Made by a program: the position numbers and the translations under genes. Shown here one piece after another: positions 36,156 through 43,875 of a stretch of 64,000 nucleotides of DNA (position 1 is its first letter; each line of letters begins with the position of its first letter). The stretch comes from Rhodococcus sp. 14-1411-2a. Its GTDB lineage: Bacteria > Actinomycetota > Actinomycetes > Mycobacteriales > Mycobacteriaceae. Location of the stretch: the NCBI RefSeq assembly GCF_002259485.1, contig NZ_NPGA01000015.1, positions 186,001-250,000 on the forward strand, read 5' to 3'. The notes beneath the pieces are model-generated. The model was not told the DNA's origin. It worked only from the letters and a program-made list of their open reading frames with translations, and made no database searches.

Positions 36156-36201
36156 CATGTGAGTGGAACTTCGTAGCAGGCTACGAAGTTCCACTCACAT
36201 G
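36156..36201. terminator. Perfect 21-bp hairpin between urtA and urtB
   Basis: The arms 36156-36176 and 36181-36201 (CATGTGAGTGGAACTTCGTAG and its complement, read in two parts) are exact over 21 bp with a 4-base CAGG loop. Since both genes run on the minus strand, it lies inside the operon. It probably acts as a partial terminator or as a 3' stabiliser of urtA mRNA. Confidence 0.85.
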
Positions 36202-36209
36202 GGTGGTGG

Positions 36210-37484
36210 TCAGTTGAGGTCGGAGGCCCAGTCGTAGGTCTCGAGGAACGGGTCGGGTGCGATGGGCTCGGGGGACTCCCACACCGTGTAGATCAGTCCG
36301 TCGGCGCGGATCTCACCGATGCGGGCGGTCTTGGAGATGTGGTGGTTGTCGCCGTCGATGACGACCTCGCCCTCGGGAGCGGCGAAGCTGACTCCGTCGG
36401 CCGCGGCCTGAACGTCTGCCACGGCAAAGGAATCGGCCTTCTCGACGGTGTTCTTCCACAGGTAGACCGAGGTGTACGCGGCTTCCATCGGGTCCGAGGT
36501 GGGCTTGTCGGCACCGTACTTCGCCTTGTAGTCGGCGACGAACTTGGTGTTCTCGGGGCTGTCGACGGTCTGGTAGTAGTTCCAGGCGGTCAGCTGGCCC
36601 TCGATGTTGGCCGCACCGATGCCGGCGACCTCTTCCTCGGCGATGGAGACCGAGATGACCGGCATGTCAGCAGCTTTGAGGCCGGCATTGGTGTACTCGC
36701 GGAAGAACGCGACGTTGGAATCGCCGTTGAGGGTGTTGAACACCGCGTCCGCGTCGGCCGAGCGGACCTTGTTGACGATGGTGGAGAAGTCGGTCGAGCC
36801 GAGCGGGGTGTAGTCCTCGCCCTTGATCTCGATGTCGTTCGCCGCGGCGTAGGCCTTGATCTCGCGGTTGGCGGTCTGCGGGAACACGTAGTCGCTACCG
36901 ACGAGGTACAGCGACTTGACGCCCTGCTCCTTGAGATAGTCCAGCGCCGGAATGATCTGCTGGTTGGTGGTGGCTCCGGTGTAGAAGATGTTGTCCGACG
37001 CCTCGAGTCCCTCGTACTGCACGGGGTAGTAGAGGAGAGCGTCGTTGTCCTCGAACACGGGCAGCATCGCCTTGCGCGACGACGAGGTCCATCCACCGAA
37101 AACCGCTGCGACACAGTCGCTGCTGATGAGCTTCTCGGCCTTCTCGGCGAACACCGTCGGCTCGGACGCACCGTCCTCGGCGACGACCTCGATCTGCTTG
37201 CCGTTGACTCCGCCCGCTGCGTTGATCTGCTCGACGGCCAGTGCGATCGAATCACGCACCGTCACTTCGCTGATCGCCATGGTGCCGGACAGGGAGTTGA
37301 GCGAGCCGACCTTGATGGTGTCACCGGAGGTGTCGACACACGAGGCGGCAGAACCGCCGCCGTCGGCGGAGGCGGTATCGCTCGCCTTGCTTCCGCAGGC
37401 GGTGGCAACGAGGCTCAATGCAGCCAGCGCTGCGGGAACGACCATGACGCGCTTGAAGGACATGCGCTTCGAGACAGCAGGCAT
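36210..37484 (-). CDS. urtA: Urea ABC transporter substrate-binding lipoprotein UrtA
   Basis: 424 residues. The lipobox ALSLVATAC (Cys30) is followed by a long type I periplasmic-binding fold: IKVGSLNSLSGTMAISEVTVRD, GGWTSSSRKAMLPVFE, LLYYPVQYEGLEASDNIFYTG. These phrases identify UrtA specifically rather than branched-chain amino-acid binders. It is the first gene of the operon. The 180 bp upstream (to 37665) are shared with the divergent HTH gene; I see GTAAC and GAAAC elements but no convincing GlnR box. Confidence 0.94.
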   Translation of the reverse strand: MPAVSKRMSFKRVMVVPAALAALSLVATACGSKASDTASADGGGSAASCVDTSGDTIKVGSLNSLSGTMAISEVTVRDSIALAVEQINAAGGVNGKQIEVVAEDGASEPTVFAEKAEKLISSDCVAAVFGGWTSSSRKAMLPVFEDNDALLYYPVQYEGLEASDNIFYTGATTNQQIIPALDYLKEQGVKSLYLVGSDYVFPQTANREIKAYAAANDIEIKGEDYTPLGSTDFSTIVNKVRSADADAVFNTLNGDSNVAFFREYTNAGLKAADMPVISVSIAEEEVAGIGAANIEGQLTAWNYYQTVDSPENTKFVADYKAKYGADKPTSDPMEAAYTSVYLWKNTVEKADSFAVADVQAAADGVSFAAPEGEVVIDGDNHHISKTARIGEIRADGLIYTVWESPEPIAPDPFLETYDWASDLN

Positions 37485-37628
37485 CTACGGCCCTTTCGGA
37501 GGTTTTGTATACGGAGTTGTATTCGCGATTGCGAACAGTAAAGGGAAGTTATTGCGTCGGTATGTTCTGCGGTCACGAGTCTGTTTCCCGCGTTACGCGG
37601 ACGTAAATGCCGCGGGATGACAACTCCT

Positions 37629-37647
37629 CTTGACATTTCATGACAAG
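37629..37647. promoter_or_regulatory. Imperfect palindrome CTTGACAT-TTC-ATGACAAG, candidate HTH operator
   Basis: Halves CTTGaCAT and ATGaCAAG match the inverted pattern at 7 of 8 positions each. It ends 18 bases before the ATG of the HTH gene and overlaps a TTGACA that could be its -35. Autoregulation by the small HTH protein is a plausible inference. Confidence 0.4.
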
Positions 37648-37665
37648 CAGAGTTGACTTTCTGGC

Positions 37666-37878
37666 ATGTCCGGAACGAACAACGTTCGCGCGCATCGCAA
37701 ACAGGCACGGATCACCCAGGCCGAACTCGGCAAAATCTGCGGGGTGAGCCGACAGAGCATCGTCTCCGTCGAGGGCGGCGACTATGCGCCGAGCGTCTAC
37801 CTGGCGCTGCGATTGGCCCGCGCACTCGATACGACGGTGGAAACACTGTTCGGAAACGAAGGAGAGGCAGAATCATGA
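37666..37878 (+). CDS. Small XRE-family HTH regulator
   Basis: The 70-residue protein is a single HTH_3 domain (RITQAELGKICGVSRQSIVSVEGGDYAPS), of the type that pairs with a small membrane protein in many Gram-positive genomes. There is no effector domain. Its stop overlaps the start of the membrane protein gene (ATGA), so the two are one translational unit. An imperfect palindrome in its promoter may be its operator. Confidence 0.85.
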   Translation: MSGTNNVRAHRKQARITQAELGKICGVSRQSIVSVEGGDYAPSVYLALRLARALDTTVETLFGNEGEAES

Positions 37879-38396
37879 GCGCATTCGTCAGAGCAGCCCG
37901 ATTCGTCGGCGACCTCGACGACGAGTTCTACGCCGACGAACTCCAACGCGACATCTGGAACGAGGCCTCGGCCGTCGGATTCCAGTCGCTGCTGTGGATC
38001 GGGCTGATCGCAGGCGCGATCCTGCCCTTCGCGGCAGGCGTCACCGGAGCGTGGGTGGCGTTGGGCATCTACGTCGCGCTGATCGTCGTGGCCTACGTGG
38101 TTATCGGGTACGCACGCGCGCGGGGGATCGACATGTACACCGTGCAGGAGCTTCGGCGTGCCCGCATAGCCGTTGCCTCGGCGCTCTTCGTCCTCTGTGG
38201 AGGGGGAGCCGCAATTCGTCTGCTCGCTCGTTACGGTGACGGCAATCTCGGGTCGCTGTGGATCGGGGTGGCCGTCGGTGCGCCGCTCGGCTTCGCCGCG
38301 GCGGTCGTTGGAGTCAAGGCGCATCAGCGTCGCCGGCGAGAAGCCGAGCTCGCCGCCGAGAAGGCCGAACTACAGGGCTTCGAGGAAACGGACTGA
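37875..38396 (+). CDS. Membrane protein partner of the HTH regulator
   Basis: 173 residues with about four membrane helices in two hairpins (FQSLLWIGLIAGAILPFAAG; WVALGIYVALIVVAYVVIGY; and two after residue 95) and a charged C-terminal tail (HQRRRREAELAAEKAEL). The N-terminal 35 residues are acidic and cytoplasmic (DLDDEFYADELQRDIWNE). I recognise the HTH/membrane-protein arrangement but not a named family. It may sense membrane state and sequester or release the small HTH protein. Confidence 0.75.
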   Translation: MSAFVRAARFVGDLDDEFYADELQRDIWNEASAVGFQSLLWIGLIAGAILPFAAGVTGAWVALGIYVALIVVAYVVIGYARARGIDMYTVQELRRARIAVASALFVLCGGGAAIRLLARYGDGNLGSLWIGVAVGAPLGFAAAVVGVKAHQRRRREAELAAEKAELQGFEETD

Positions 38397-38621
38397 CTCT
38401 CGTGTCCTTGATCACTCGCGCCGAGTATTACATGGTGCAAGGATACGTAAAGATATCGTTTCGAACAGTCCGCTCGCAGATCGGAGGAGCGAGAGGTATG
38501 TTCTGACCGATGACATCGAGATTCCCTGGATGTTCGCGGCTGCGGGTGGGCTGGTCGGAGGCGGGTTCGTAACGCGGACGATTGCGCCCCCGATGTAAAG
38601 AGAGGCTCGGGGTCGAGGCCG
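38397..38621. other. Intergenic region without a convincing gene
   Basis: GGAGGAGCGAGAGGT (from 38483) is followed by ATG TTC TGA, a start-stop mini-frame at 38498-38506. A 23-codon frame from ATG 38530 to 38598 (hydrophobic, MFAAAGGLVGGGFVTRTIAP) lacks its own ribosome-binding site. I consider neither secure. Confidence 0.3.
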
Positions 38622-39056
38622 ATGACGACGTGTGAAACCAATCCGTCTTCCATCGCGCCACGAAGCACCAACGAGACCACGTCGGACGTCCACCTTCTGG
38701 TGGAGCACGCTAACAGGGAAGTCGAGGCCGTGCGCAGAGACAAGAGTTACCTCAGACTCGTCGGGTCGAGCACGCCGCAGCCCACCATCGAGGCACTCGG
38801 CGGACCGAAGGCCATCACGGTCCACGTCGGCAACGTCCTGCCGGGTCAGATGTGCGAGGTTCTGCACAACGGGATGCTGTCGTTGAGTCAGCGCGTGATC
38901 GTGGACGAGAACGCCACCAGCATCACCATCACCACGTTCAACCTCAAGCCGGGCGAATACAACGTCTCACTGCGTCTCGACGGACGCTTGGACTGCGTGA
39001 CCGAATCGCTCACCGTCACCGTCGGCGAGGAGCTCGAGGTTCGTCGCAGCTCGTAG
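38622..39056 (+). CDS. Orphan hypothetical protein (144 residues)
   Basis: I do not recognise this protein. It has a polar, Ser/Thr-rich first 35 residues and then a probable beta-sandwich: AITVHVGNVLPGQMCEVLHN, RVIVDENATSITITTFNLKPG and EYNVSLRLDG alternate polar and hydrophobic residues. There is no signal peptide or membrane segment; two cysteines lie in the second half. The start ATG 38622 has only a weak purine-rich stretch before it. It is followed 11 bases later by the convergent agmatine deiminase gene. Confidence 0.55.
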   Translation: MTTCETNPSSIAPRSTNETTSDVHLLVEHANREVEAVRRDKSYLRLVGSSTPQPTIEALGGPKAITVHVGNVLPGQMCEVLHNGMLSLSQRVIVDENATSITITTFNLKPGEYNVSLRLDGRLDCVTESLTVTVGEELEVRRSS

Positions 39057-39067
39057 GACCCCACTTC

Positions 39068-40114
39068 TCACTGGAGATTCCTCGCCGCAGGCTGATGCTG
39101 GGTGATGCAGTGGATCCCGCCGCCTCGCTCGAACAGTGGCCTCGCATCGACGGTCACCACATCCCGGCCCGGGTACGCGTCGCGCAGGATCGCGGCCGCT
39201 TCGGCGTCGGACGGGTCGTCGTAACTGCAGGCGATCACGCCGCCGTTGACGACCAGATGATTGATGTAGCTGTAGTCGACGAATCCGTCGGCATCACGCA
39301 GTGTCCGCGGAGCCGGCACCTCGACGATGTTCCAGTCCGCACCCGAGCCGTCGTGGGTGGCCCGCAAGGTGTCGACGATCAATGAACTGACCTCGTAGTC
39401 GGGGTGAGCCCGGTCGTGTTGCCGATGCACCAGCACTGTTCCCTGTGACGGAATGGCCGCGACGATGTCGACGTGTCCTCGGGTACCGAAACGCATGGAA
39501 TCGCGCGTCAGTCCGCGCGGCAGCCAGATGACATGCTGCGCACCGATGGTTCGTGCCAGTTCCGCTTCGATGTCGGCTTTCGACAGCCCGGGGTTGCGCC
39601 CCGGATCGAGCTGTACGGTCTCGGTCACCAGCACGGTGCCTGTGCCGTCGACCGCGATGCCGCCGCCCTCGTTGACGATTGGCGACGTGATTCGCTGCAC
39701 AGCAGCCTGATTCGCGACGAACTCGCCGATACGACTGTCCTTGTCCCACTGCGCCCAGTCCTGCGCACCCCAGCCGTTGAAGACCCAGTCGACGGCGGCG
39801 ACCGAACCGTCCTGTGCATGAACGAATGTCGGACCGATATCGCGCATCCAGGCGTCGTTCAACGGTGCTTCGACGATGTCGATGTCGCGCGAGAGGTACG
39901 TCGCAGCCACGGCGCGTTCGGCCGGATCGACGACGACGGTCACCGGCTCGAACGCGGCAACAGCGTGTGCGACGGCCGCCCACGTGGAGCGGGCCTCGTG
40001 CTTGGCCGCCGGGTCGTCCCCGAGGGAGTAGCCCTCGCACGGGAACGCCATCCACACCTTGTCCTGCGGAGCGGTCTCGGACGGCATCGTGAATGTCGTT
40101 GCAGTGGTTGTCAT
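39068..40114 (-). CDS. aguA: Agmatine deiminase
   Basis: It hydrolyses agmatine to N-carbamoylputrescine and ammonia. The 348-residue PPAD-type protein shows KVWMAFPCEG, NDAWMRDIGPTF, VDWVFNGWG, EGGGIAVDGTGTVLVTE and the catalytic Cys336 in GGGIHCITQHQ. ATG 40114 overlaps the stop of the amidase gene (ATGA), so both steps of the agmatine-to-putrescine route are co-translated. A TetR regulator is divergent from the operon. Confidence 0.95.
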   Translation of the reverse strand: MTTTATTFTMPSETAPQDKVWMAFPCEGYSLGDDPAAKHEARSTWAAVAHAVAAFEPVTVVVDPAERAVAATYLSRDIDIVEAPLNDAWMRDIGPTFVHAQDGSVAAVDWVFNGWGAQDWAQWDKDSRIGEFVANQAAVQRITSPIVNEGGGIAVDGTGTVLVTETVQLDPGRNPGLSKADIEAELARTIGAQHVIWLPRGLTRDSMRFGTRGHVDIVAAIPSQGTVLVHRQHDRAHPDYEVSSLIVDTLRATHDGSGADWNIVEVPAPRTLRDADGFVDYSYINHLVVNGGVIACSYDDPSDAEAAAILRDAYPGRDVVTVDARPLFERGGGIHCITQHQPAARNLQ

Positions 40115-41097
40115 TTGATCACCGGAGTCGCGGGATGTCCGTCACCGTACGGGGCGTCGGTGTTCACCGGTTCGGTGAGGCGGCCGTACGTGTCGGGTCT
40201 GCGTGTCAGTAGGAACGGAAAGAGCTCCAACCATTCTCGACGCTGATCGAGGTCGAGATCGGCGACGAGGACGGCCGATTCGTCGCGGGGTGCCTGAACC
40301 AGGACGCGGCCGAACGGATCGGAGATGAACGACGAGCCGTAGAAGGTGATCGCGCCTTCGTTGCCGCAGCGGTTGGGTACCACCATGAACAGGCCGTTCG
40401 AGATGCCGTGGCCGACGATGACGTGTTGCCACAGCGGTTGGGTGTCGAAGGCCGGGAACGACGGCTCGGACCCGATGGCCGTCGGATATGCGAGAATCTC
40501 TGCGCCGCCGAGCGCGTAACTGCGCGCGACCTCGGGGAACCACTCGTCCCAGCATGTGGGTAGGCCCACTCTCGCTCCGCCGAGTTCCGCGGGGGAGTAC
40601 ACGGGATACGGGTCCTCGGCCGGACCGGCCCGGAAGTAGGTGTCCTCGTAGTAGCCGGCCGAGATGGGGATGTGCAACTTGCGGGTTCTCGCCAGCAGTT
40701 CTCCCGTCGGCGAGACCATGATGGCGCTGTTGAACCCCAATCCGTCTGCGGCTTCGGACTTCTCGTACAGCGAGGCATGGACGATGACGCCGTTCGCGGC
40801 TGCGGCCTCGGCAGCGAGAGTGAACGTGGGCCCGGTCAGCAGATCCTCGGCTTCACTGCCCGGGTTGGCTCCGGCGCGGGTGTCGGCGGGGTAGCGCAAC
40901 AGGGTGATCTCGGGCAGGAAGACGACCTTCGCCCCGAGGTCTGCGGCAGCGGCGATGGCGTCGAGCAGTTCGGCCTTCAAGCCTGCGGCATCGGGGTTCC
41001 AGCGATGCTGCACCAGTCCGACGCGGAGCGGCGCGCGATCGGTCGGGGTGGTGCGGGTCAGAGCCTCGGGGGCCGAGAGATTGGTGAGTGTCAGCAT
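40111..41097 (-). CDS. aguB: N-carbamoylputrescine amidase (nitrilase family)
   Basis: It converts N-carbamoylputrescine to putrescine, CO2 and ammonia. The nitrilase triad Glu63 (FLPEIT), Lys140 (RTRKLHIP) and Cys182 (GLPTCWDEWFPE) is intact, and CWDEWFPE is typical of AguB. The 328 residues include an extra 25-residue N-terminus. It is the first gene of the aguBA operon; its promoter region contains the 17-bp palindrome AACGAAT-GCG-ATTCGTT. Confidence 0.93.
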   Translation of the reverse strand: MLTLTNLSAPEALTRTTPTDRAPLRVGLVQHRWNPDAAGLKAELLDAIAAAADLGAKVVFLPEITLLRYPADTRAGANPGSEAEDLLTGPTFTLAAEAAAANGVIVHASLYEKSEAADGLGFNSAIMVSPTGELLARTRKLHIPISAGYYEDTYFRAGPAEDPYPVYSPAELGGARVGLPTCWDEWFPEVARSYALGGAEILAYPTAIGSEPSFPAFDTQPLWQHVIVGHGISNGLFMVVPNRCGNEGAITFYGSSFISDPFGRVLVQAPRDESAVLVADLDLDQRREWLELFPFLLTRRPDTYGRLTEPVNTDAPYGDGHPATPVIK

Positions 41098-41113
41098 GCT
41101 GATCTCCTGTTAA

Positions 41114-41130
41114 AACGAATGCGATTCGTT
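41114..41130. promoter_or_regulatory. 17-bp palindrome, candidate TetR operator between aguB and its regulator
   Basis: AACGAAT-GCG-ATTCGTT is a perfect inverted repeat with 7-bp arms. It lies 17 bp from the aguB start and 50 bp from the TetR gene start, the classic place for a shared operator. Confidence 0.65.
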
Positions 41131-41179
41131 AAGTATCGTGGATGTCTGCCTCGAACGCAACAGATACGGGAGAAATGCT

Positions 41180-41797
41180 GTGGGACGACCGTCGGCACCC
41201 CTGCTCGACCTCGATCGCATCACGACGGCGGCCCTGACTCTCGTCGAAGAGTCGGGTGGATTCACCATGCCTCAGCTGGCCAAGAGGCTGAAGGTCAGTC
41301 CGTCCTCGCTCTACAACCACGTGGCCGGACGTGACGAGATCATCGAGTTGCTGCGGGGCCGGGCGATGTCCGAGGTGGCGATGCCGGAGGTCGGTGTGCC
41401 GTGGCGTGAGGCGCTCGCCTGGATCGCACGCGGCTACCGAAACAGCTACGGACGCTACCCGCGGCTGATTCCACTGCTGACGGCTCAGGCCGTGAACAGC
41501 AGCGCTGCGTTCGGGATGTACAACACGCTGGCGCGGGTGCTGACTGACGCCGGCTTCGTGCCGGGCGACGTGCTCCGCATCATCACCGTGCTCGACAGTT
41601 ACGTGTTGGGTTCGGCGTTGGATCTGGCAGCTCCCGAGGCACCGTGGCTCAGCAGTCGCGACGTGGAACCGGAACTGAGAGCTGCCCTGGACACCGCGGG
41701 AGATCTGCGAGAGCGATCCGAGGATGCCTTCGAATACGGACTCCGAGCGCTGCTGGCCGGATTCGATCCCACGCCTGCGGACATGCTCGACGGTTAG
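41180..41797 (+). CDS. TetR-family regulator of the agmatine operon
   Basis: 205 residues from GTG 41180, with GGGAGAA 6-12 bases upstream; the longer frame starting at 41138 would add a stretch unlike the family. The HTH is TMPQLAKRLKVSPSSLYNHVAGRDEII (residues 30-56). The C-terminal domain contains ALAWIARGYRNSYGRYPRLIP, typical of the TetR_C group. Divergent placement and the shared palindrome suggest it represses aguBA, perhaps responding to agmatine or putrescine. Confidence 0.85.
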   Translation: MGRPSAPLLDLDRITTAALTLVEESGGFTMPQLAKRLKVSPSSLYNHVAGRDEIIELLRGRAMSEVAMPEVGVPWREALAWIARGYRNSYGRYPRLIPLLTAQAVNSSAAFGMYNTLARVLTDAGFVPGDVLRIITVLDSYVLGSALDLAAPEAPWLSSRDVEPELRAALDTAGDLRERSEDAFEYGLRALLAGFDPTPADMLDG

Positions 41798-41830
41798 GTC
41801 TTCGGCAACACCTGCAGGTTCATCTTGACC

Positions 41831-41845
41831 TTGACGCAACGTCAA
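41831..41845 (+). promoter_or_regulatory. MerR-type operator/promoter before the MFS gene
   Basis: TTGACG-CAA-CGTCAA is a perfect inverted repeat directly after TTGACC (41825-41830). A 19-bp spacer leads to GATCAT (41850-41855), the long-spacer geometry of MerR-controlled promoters. The predicted start falls at or next to the ATG 41862, so the mRNA would be leaderless. Confidence 0.6.
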
Positions 41846-41861
41846 TGCCGATCATCGAAGC

Positions 41862-43073
41862 ATGAGTCGAATCCGTCTTGCCGTTCCTCTGTACATCGGT
41901 GGCGCTTCGTTGTCCCTTTTCGGCAACTCGGCGATCACGATCGTCCTACCCTGGTTGGTGCTGGCCACGACCGGAAGTCTGGCGTCGGCAGGTCTGATCG
42001 CTGCGGCAGCGGGCATCGCTGCGGTGCCGGCAACATTCGCCGGTGGTCGCCTGATCGACCGATTCGGAGCACGCAACGTGGCCGTCGTCTCCGATCTCGG
42101 CAGCGCAACTGCGGTACTCGGCTTGATCGTGGTGAGTGCGACGGTGGGGTTGTCGGTGCCGTGGTTCGTGGTGCTGGGAGTTGCAGGCGCGGTCTTCGAT
42201 GTTCCGGGGATGACGGCTCGTCAAGCGATGCTCGCCGACGTCGCGTCGATCTCGGGAACGTCGGTCACCACGGTGGCCGGGTTCTTTCAGACCGGGTTTT
42301 CACTGGCGTTCCTGGCCGGACCGGCTCTGGCGGGCCTGCTGTTGAGCGTGCTGGATCCGATCGAGGTCGTTGCCGTCACCGCAGCCTCGTCGGCGGCCGC
42401 TGCATTGCTGACTGCGATTGTTCCGGTCATGGGGCAGGCGTTCGCGACGGACTCCACGGGTTCTGGCAGTGCCCTGGACCTGATCCGTGCCACGCCCGCG
42501 CTGCGAGCAATGCTGATTTTCGCATTCCTGGCGAGCCTGGTCACCCCGCCGATGATCAGCCTGCTCCTGCCCGGTCACTTCAACGAGATCGGCGAACCCG
42601 GGCAGCTGGGCCTGGCGATGTCGGCGTTCGCGATCGGTGCGCTGGCGGGGTCGGCACTGTTCGCTGCGTTGGCCGCCCGATCTCGACGGGCCACCTTCGT
42701 GACGGGAATGGCCGCGATGACGGCAGGTATCTGGCTGTTCGCACAGTTGCAAGGGTTCTGGATCGTCGCAGCGGGGATGCTGGTCATGGGTCTCGGATCC
42801 GGGCTGTTCGGTCCGATCTGGAACGTCTACGTCGCCGAGCGTGTCCCCGCAGACGTTCGGGGGCGCGTCCTCGGCTGGCTGAACATGGGCGGGCTCGTGG
42901 CGGGTCCGATGGGGTTGGGGCTGATGTCGGTGGTGCTCGTCGGCGGAGATCTCGGTCTCGGGGCTGTCGTCATGGGCGTCGGATGGACCGCTGTCGCCGC
43001 CTATGCGGTTCTGAGTCCGGGTGCACGTGAGCTGACCGAACCGCTGCCGCAGTCTGCCCGGGTGGACGATTGA
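41862..43073 (+). CDS. MFS transporter, probable MerR-controlled exporter
   Basis: 403 residues and 12 predicted helices. The loop GGRLIDRFGARNVAVVSD (motif A) and a cytoplasmic break near residue 200 (ATDSTGSGSALDLIRATPALR) mark the two halves. The style is that of MFS drug or macrolide exporters (MFS_3 group). It is followed after 9 bases by a MerR regulator, and the MerR-like operator lies at its own promoter, so the pair looks like an inducible efflux system. Its relation to the surrounding polyamine genes is not evident. Confidence 0.85.
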   Translation: MSRIRLAVPLYIGGASLSLFGNSAITIVLPWLVLATTGSLASAGLIAAAAGIAAVPATFAGGRLIDRFGARNVAVVSDLGSATAVLGLIVVSATVGLSVPWFVVLGVAGAVFDVPGMTARQAMLADVASISGTSVTTVAGFFQTGFSLAFLAGPALAGLLLSVLDPIEVVAVTAASSAAAALLTAIVPVMGQAFATDSTGSGSALDLIRATPALRAMLIFAFLASLVTPPMISLLLPGHFNEIGEPGQLGLAMSAFAIGALAGSALFAALAARSRRATFVTGMAAMTAGIWLFAQLQGFWIVAAGMLVMGLGSGLFGPIWNVYVAERVPADVRGRVLGWLNMGGLVAGPMGLGLMSVVLVGGDLGLGAVVMGVGWTAVAAYAVLSPGARELTEPLPQSARVDD

Positions 43074-43082
43074 TCGGCCAGA

Positions 43083-43859
43083 ATGGTTGCCATGCTGCGC
43101 ATCGGTGAGCTGGCTTCCTACGTGGGAGTGACAACCCGAACCGTCCGGTTCTATCACCAGCAGGGTCTGTTGGACGAGCCGCAGCGCAATACATCGGGCT
43201 ACCGCCTCTACGACGGGGAGGCCGTCCTGAGGCTGTCACGCGTCGTTGCTCTTGCCTCCGCCGGTGTGCCACTGGCGCGCGTTCACGAGCTACTCGACGC
43301 CTCGCAGGAATCACTCGACCTCGCCTTGGCCGAGATCGACGCCGACCTGAGCAACAGGATCGAACGTCTGGAGAAGGATCGCGACAGACTCCGGCTGTTG
43401 CGTGCCGGCGACGCGCTTGTCCTTCCAGATGTGATCGTCGGCCTGATCACGCACCTGCGCAAAGCGGGTATCGACCCCGACGTTGTCGATCACTATCGCG
43501 ATGCCTGGGTGCTGACGTATGCCGTCTACCGGCCCAGGCTCGATCCCTGGCTGGAATCGGTAGGCGGCACCATGCTCAGGGACCCGGGCTATCTGGCACT
43601 CATGGTGCGCTCCTTTCGAGCAGCCGAGCTCGAACCCGAGGACCCACAGATCCAGCAGCTCGCGGACGACACGGTCGAGTGGATGGTGAACGCCTGGGAC
43701 AGTGACGCCCTCGAGTGGTCGTTCGAGCGCGGTCTCGACGATCCGGCGGCCAACTCGCTGCTCGAGGCGCAGTGGGCCGATCGGCCCGCCTGGGTGCGCG
43801 TCACCGAGCTGATCGTGCAAGGGCTGCAGGAGCGCGGCATCGAGCACCCTCGACCCTGA
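43083..43859 (+). CDS. MerR-family regulator
   Basis: 258 residues. The N-terminal MerR HTH (LRIGELASYVGVTTRTVRFYHQQGLL, residues 5-30, then RLYDGEAVLRL) is followed by a dimerisation coil (RIERLEKDRDRLRLL). A 150-residue C-terminal domain contains many Trp and acidic residues (EWMVNAWDSDALEWSFERG), possibly a ligand domain. ATG 43083 and 43092 are both possible. It probably activates the adjacent MFS gene through the TTGACG-CAA-CGTCAA element. Confidence 0.87.
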   Translation: MVAMLRIGELASYVGVTTRTVRFYHQQGLLDEPQRNTSGYRLYDGEAVLRLSRVVALASAGVPLARVHELLDASQESLDLALAEIDADLSNRIERLEKDRDRLRLLRAGDALVLPDVIVGLITHLRKAGIDPDVVDHYRDAWVLTYAVYRPRLDPWLESVGGTMLRDPGYLALMVRSFRAAELEPEDPQIQQLADDTVEWMVNAWDSDALEWSFERGLDDPAANSLLEAQWADRPAWVRVTELIVQGLQERGIEHPRP

Positions 43860-43875
43860 CGAGGGCCGAGGGGCG

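Noticed and set aside
37540..37600. GlnR box upstream of urtA
   Set aside because: GTAAC, GAAAC and GTGAC elements are present on the urtA strand, but the spacing fits the AC-N9-AC rule only once, so I did not call it.
38498..38598. Mini-frames after the HTH/membrane pair (ATG TTC TGA and a 23-codon frame)
   Set aside because: The first is a start-stop only; the second lacks a ribosome-binding site and any supporting paralogue.
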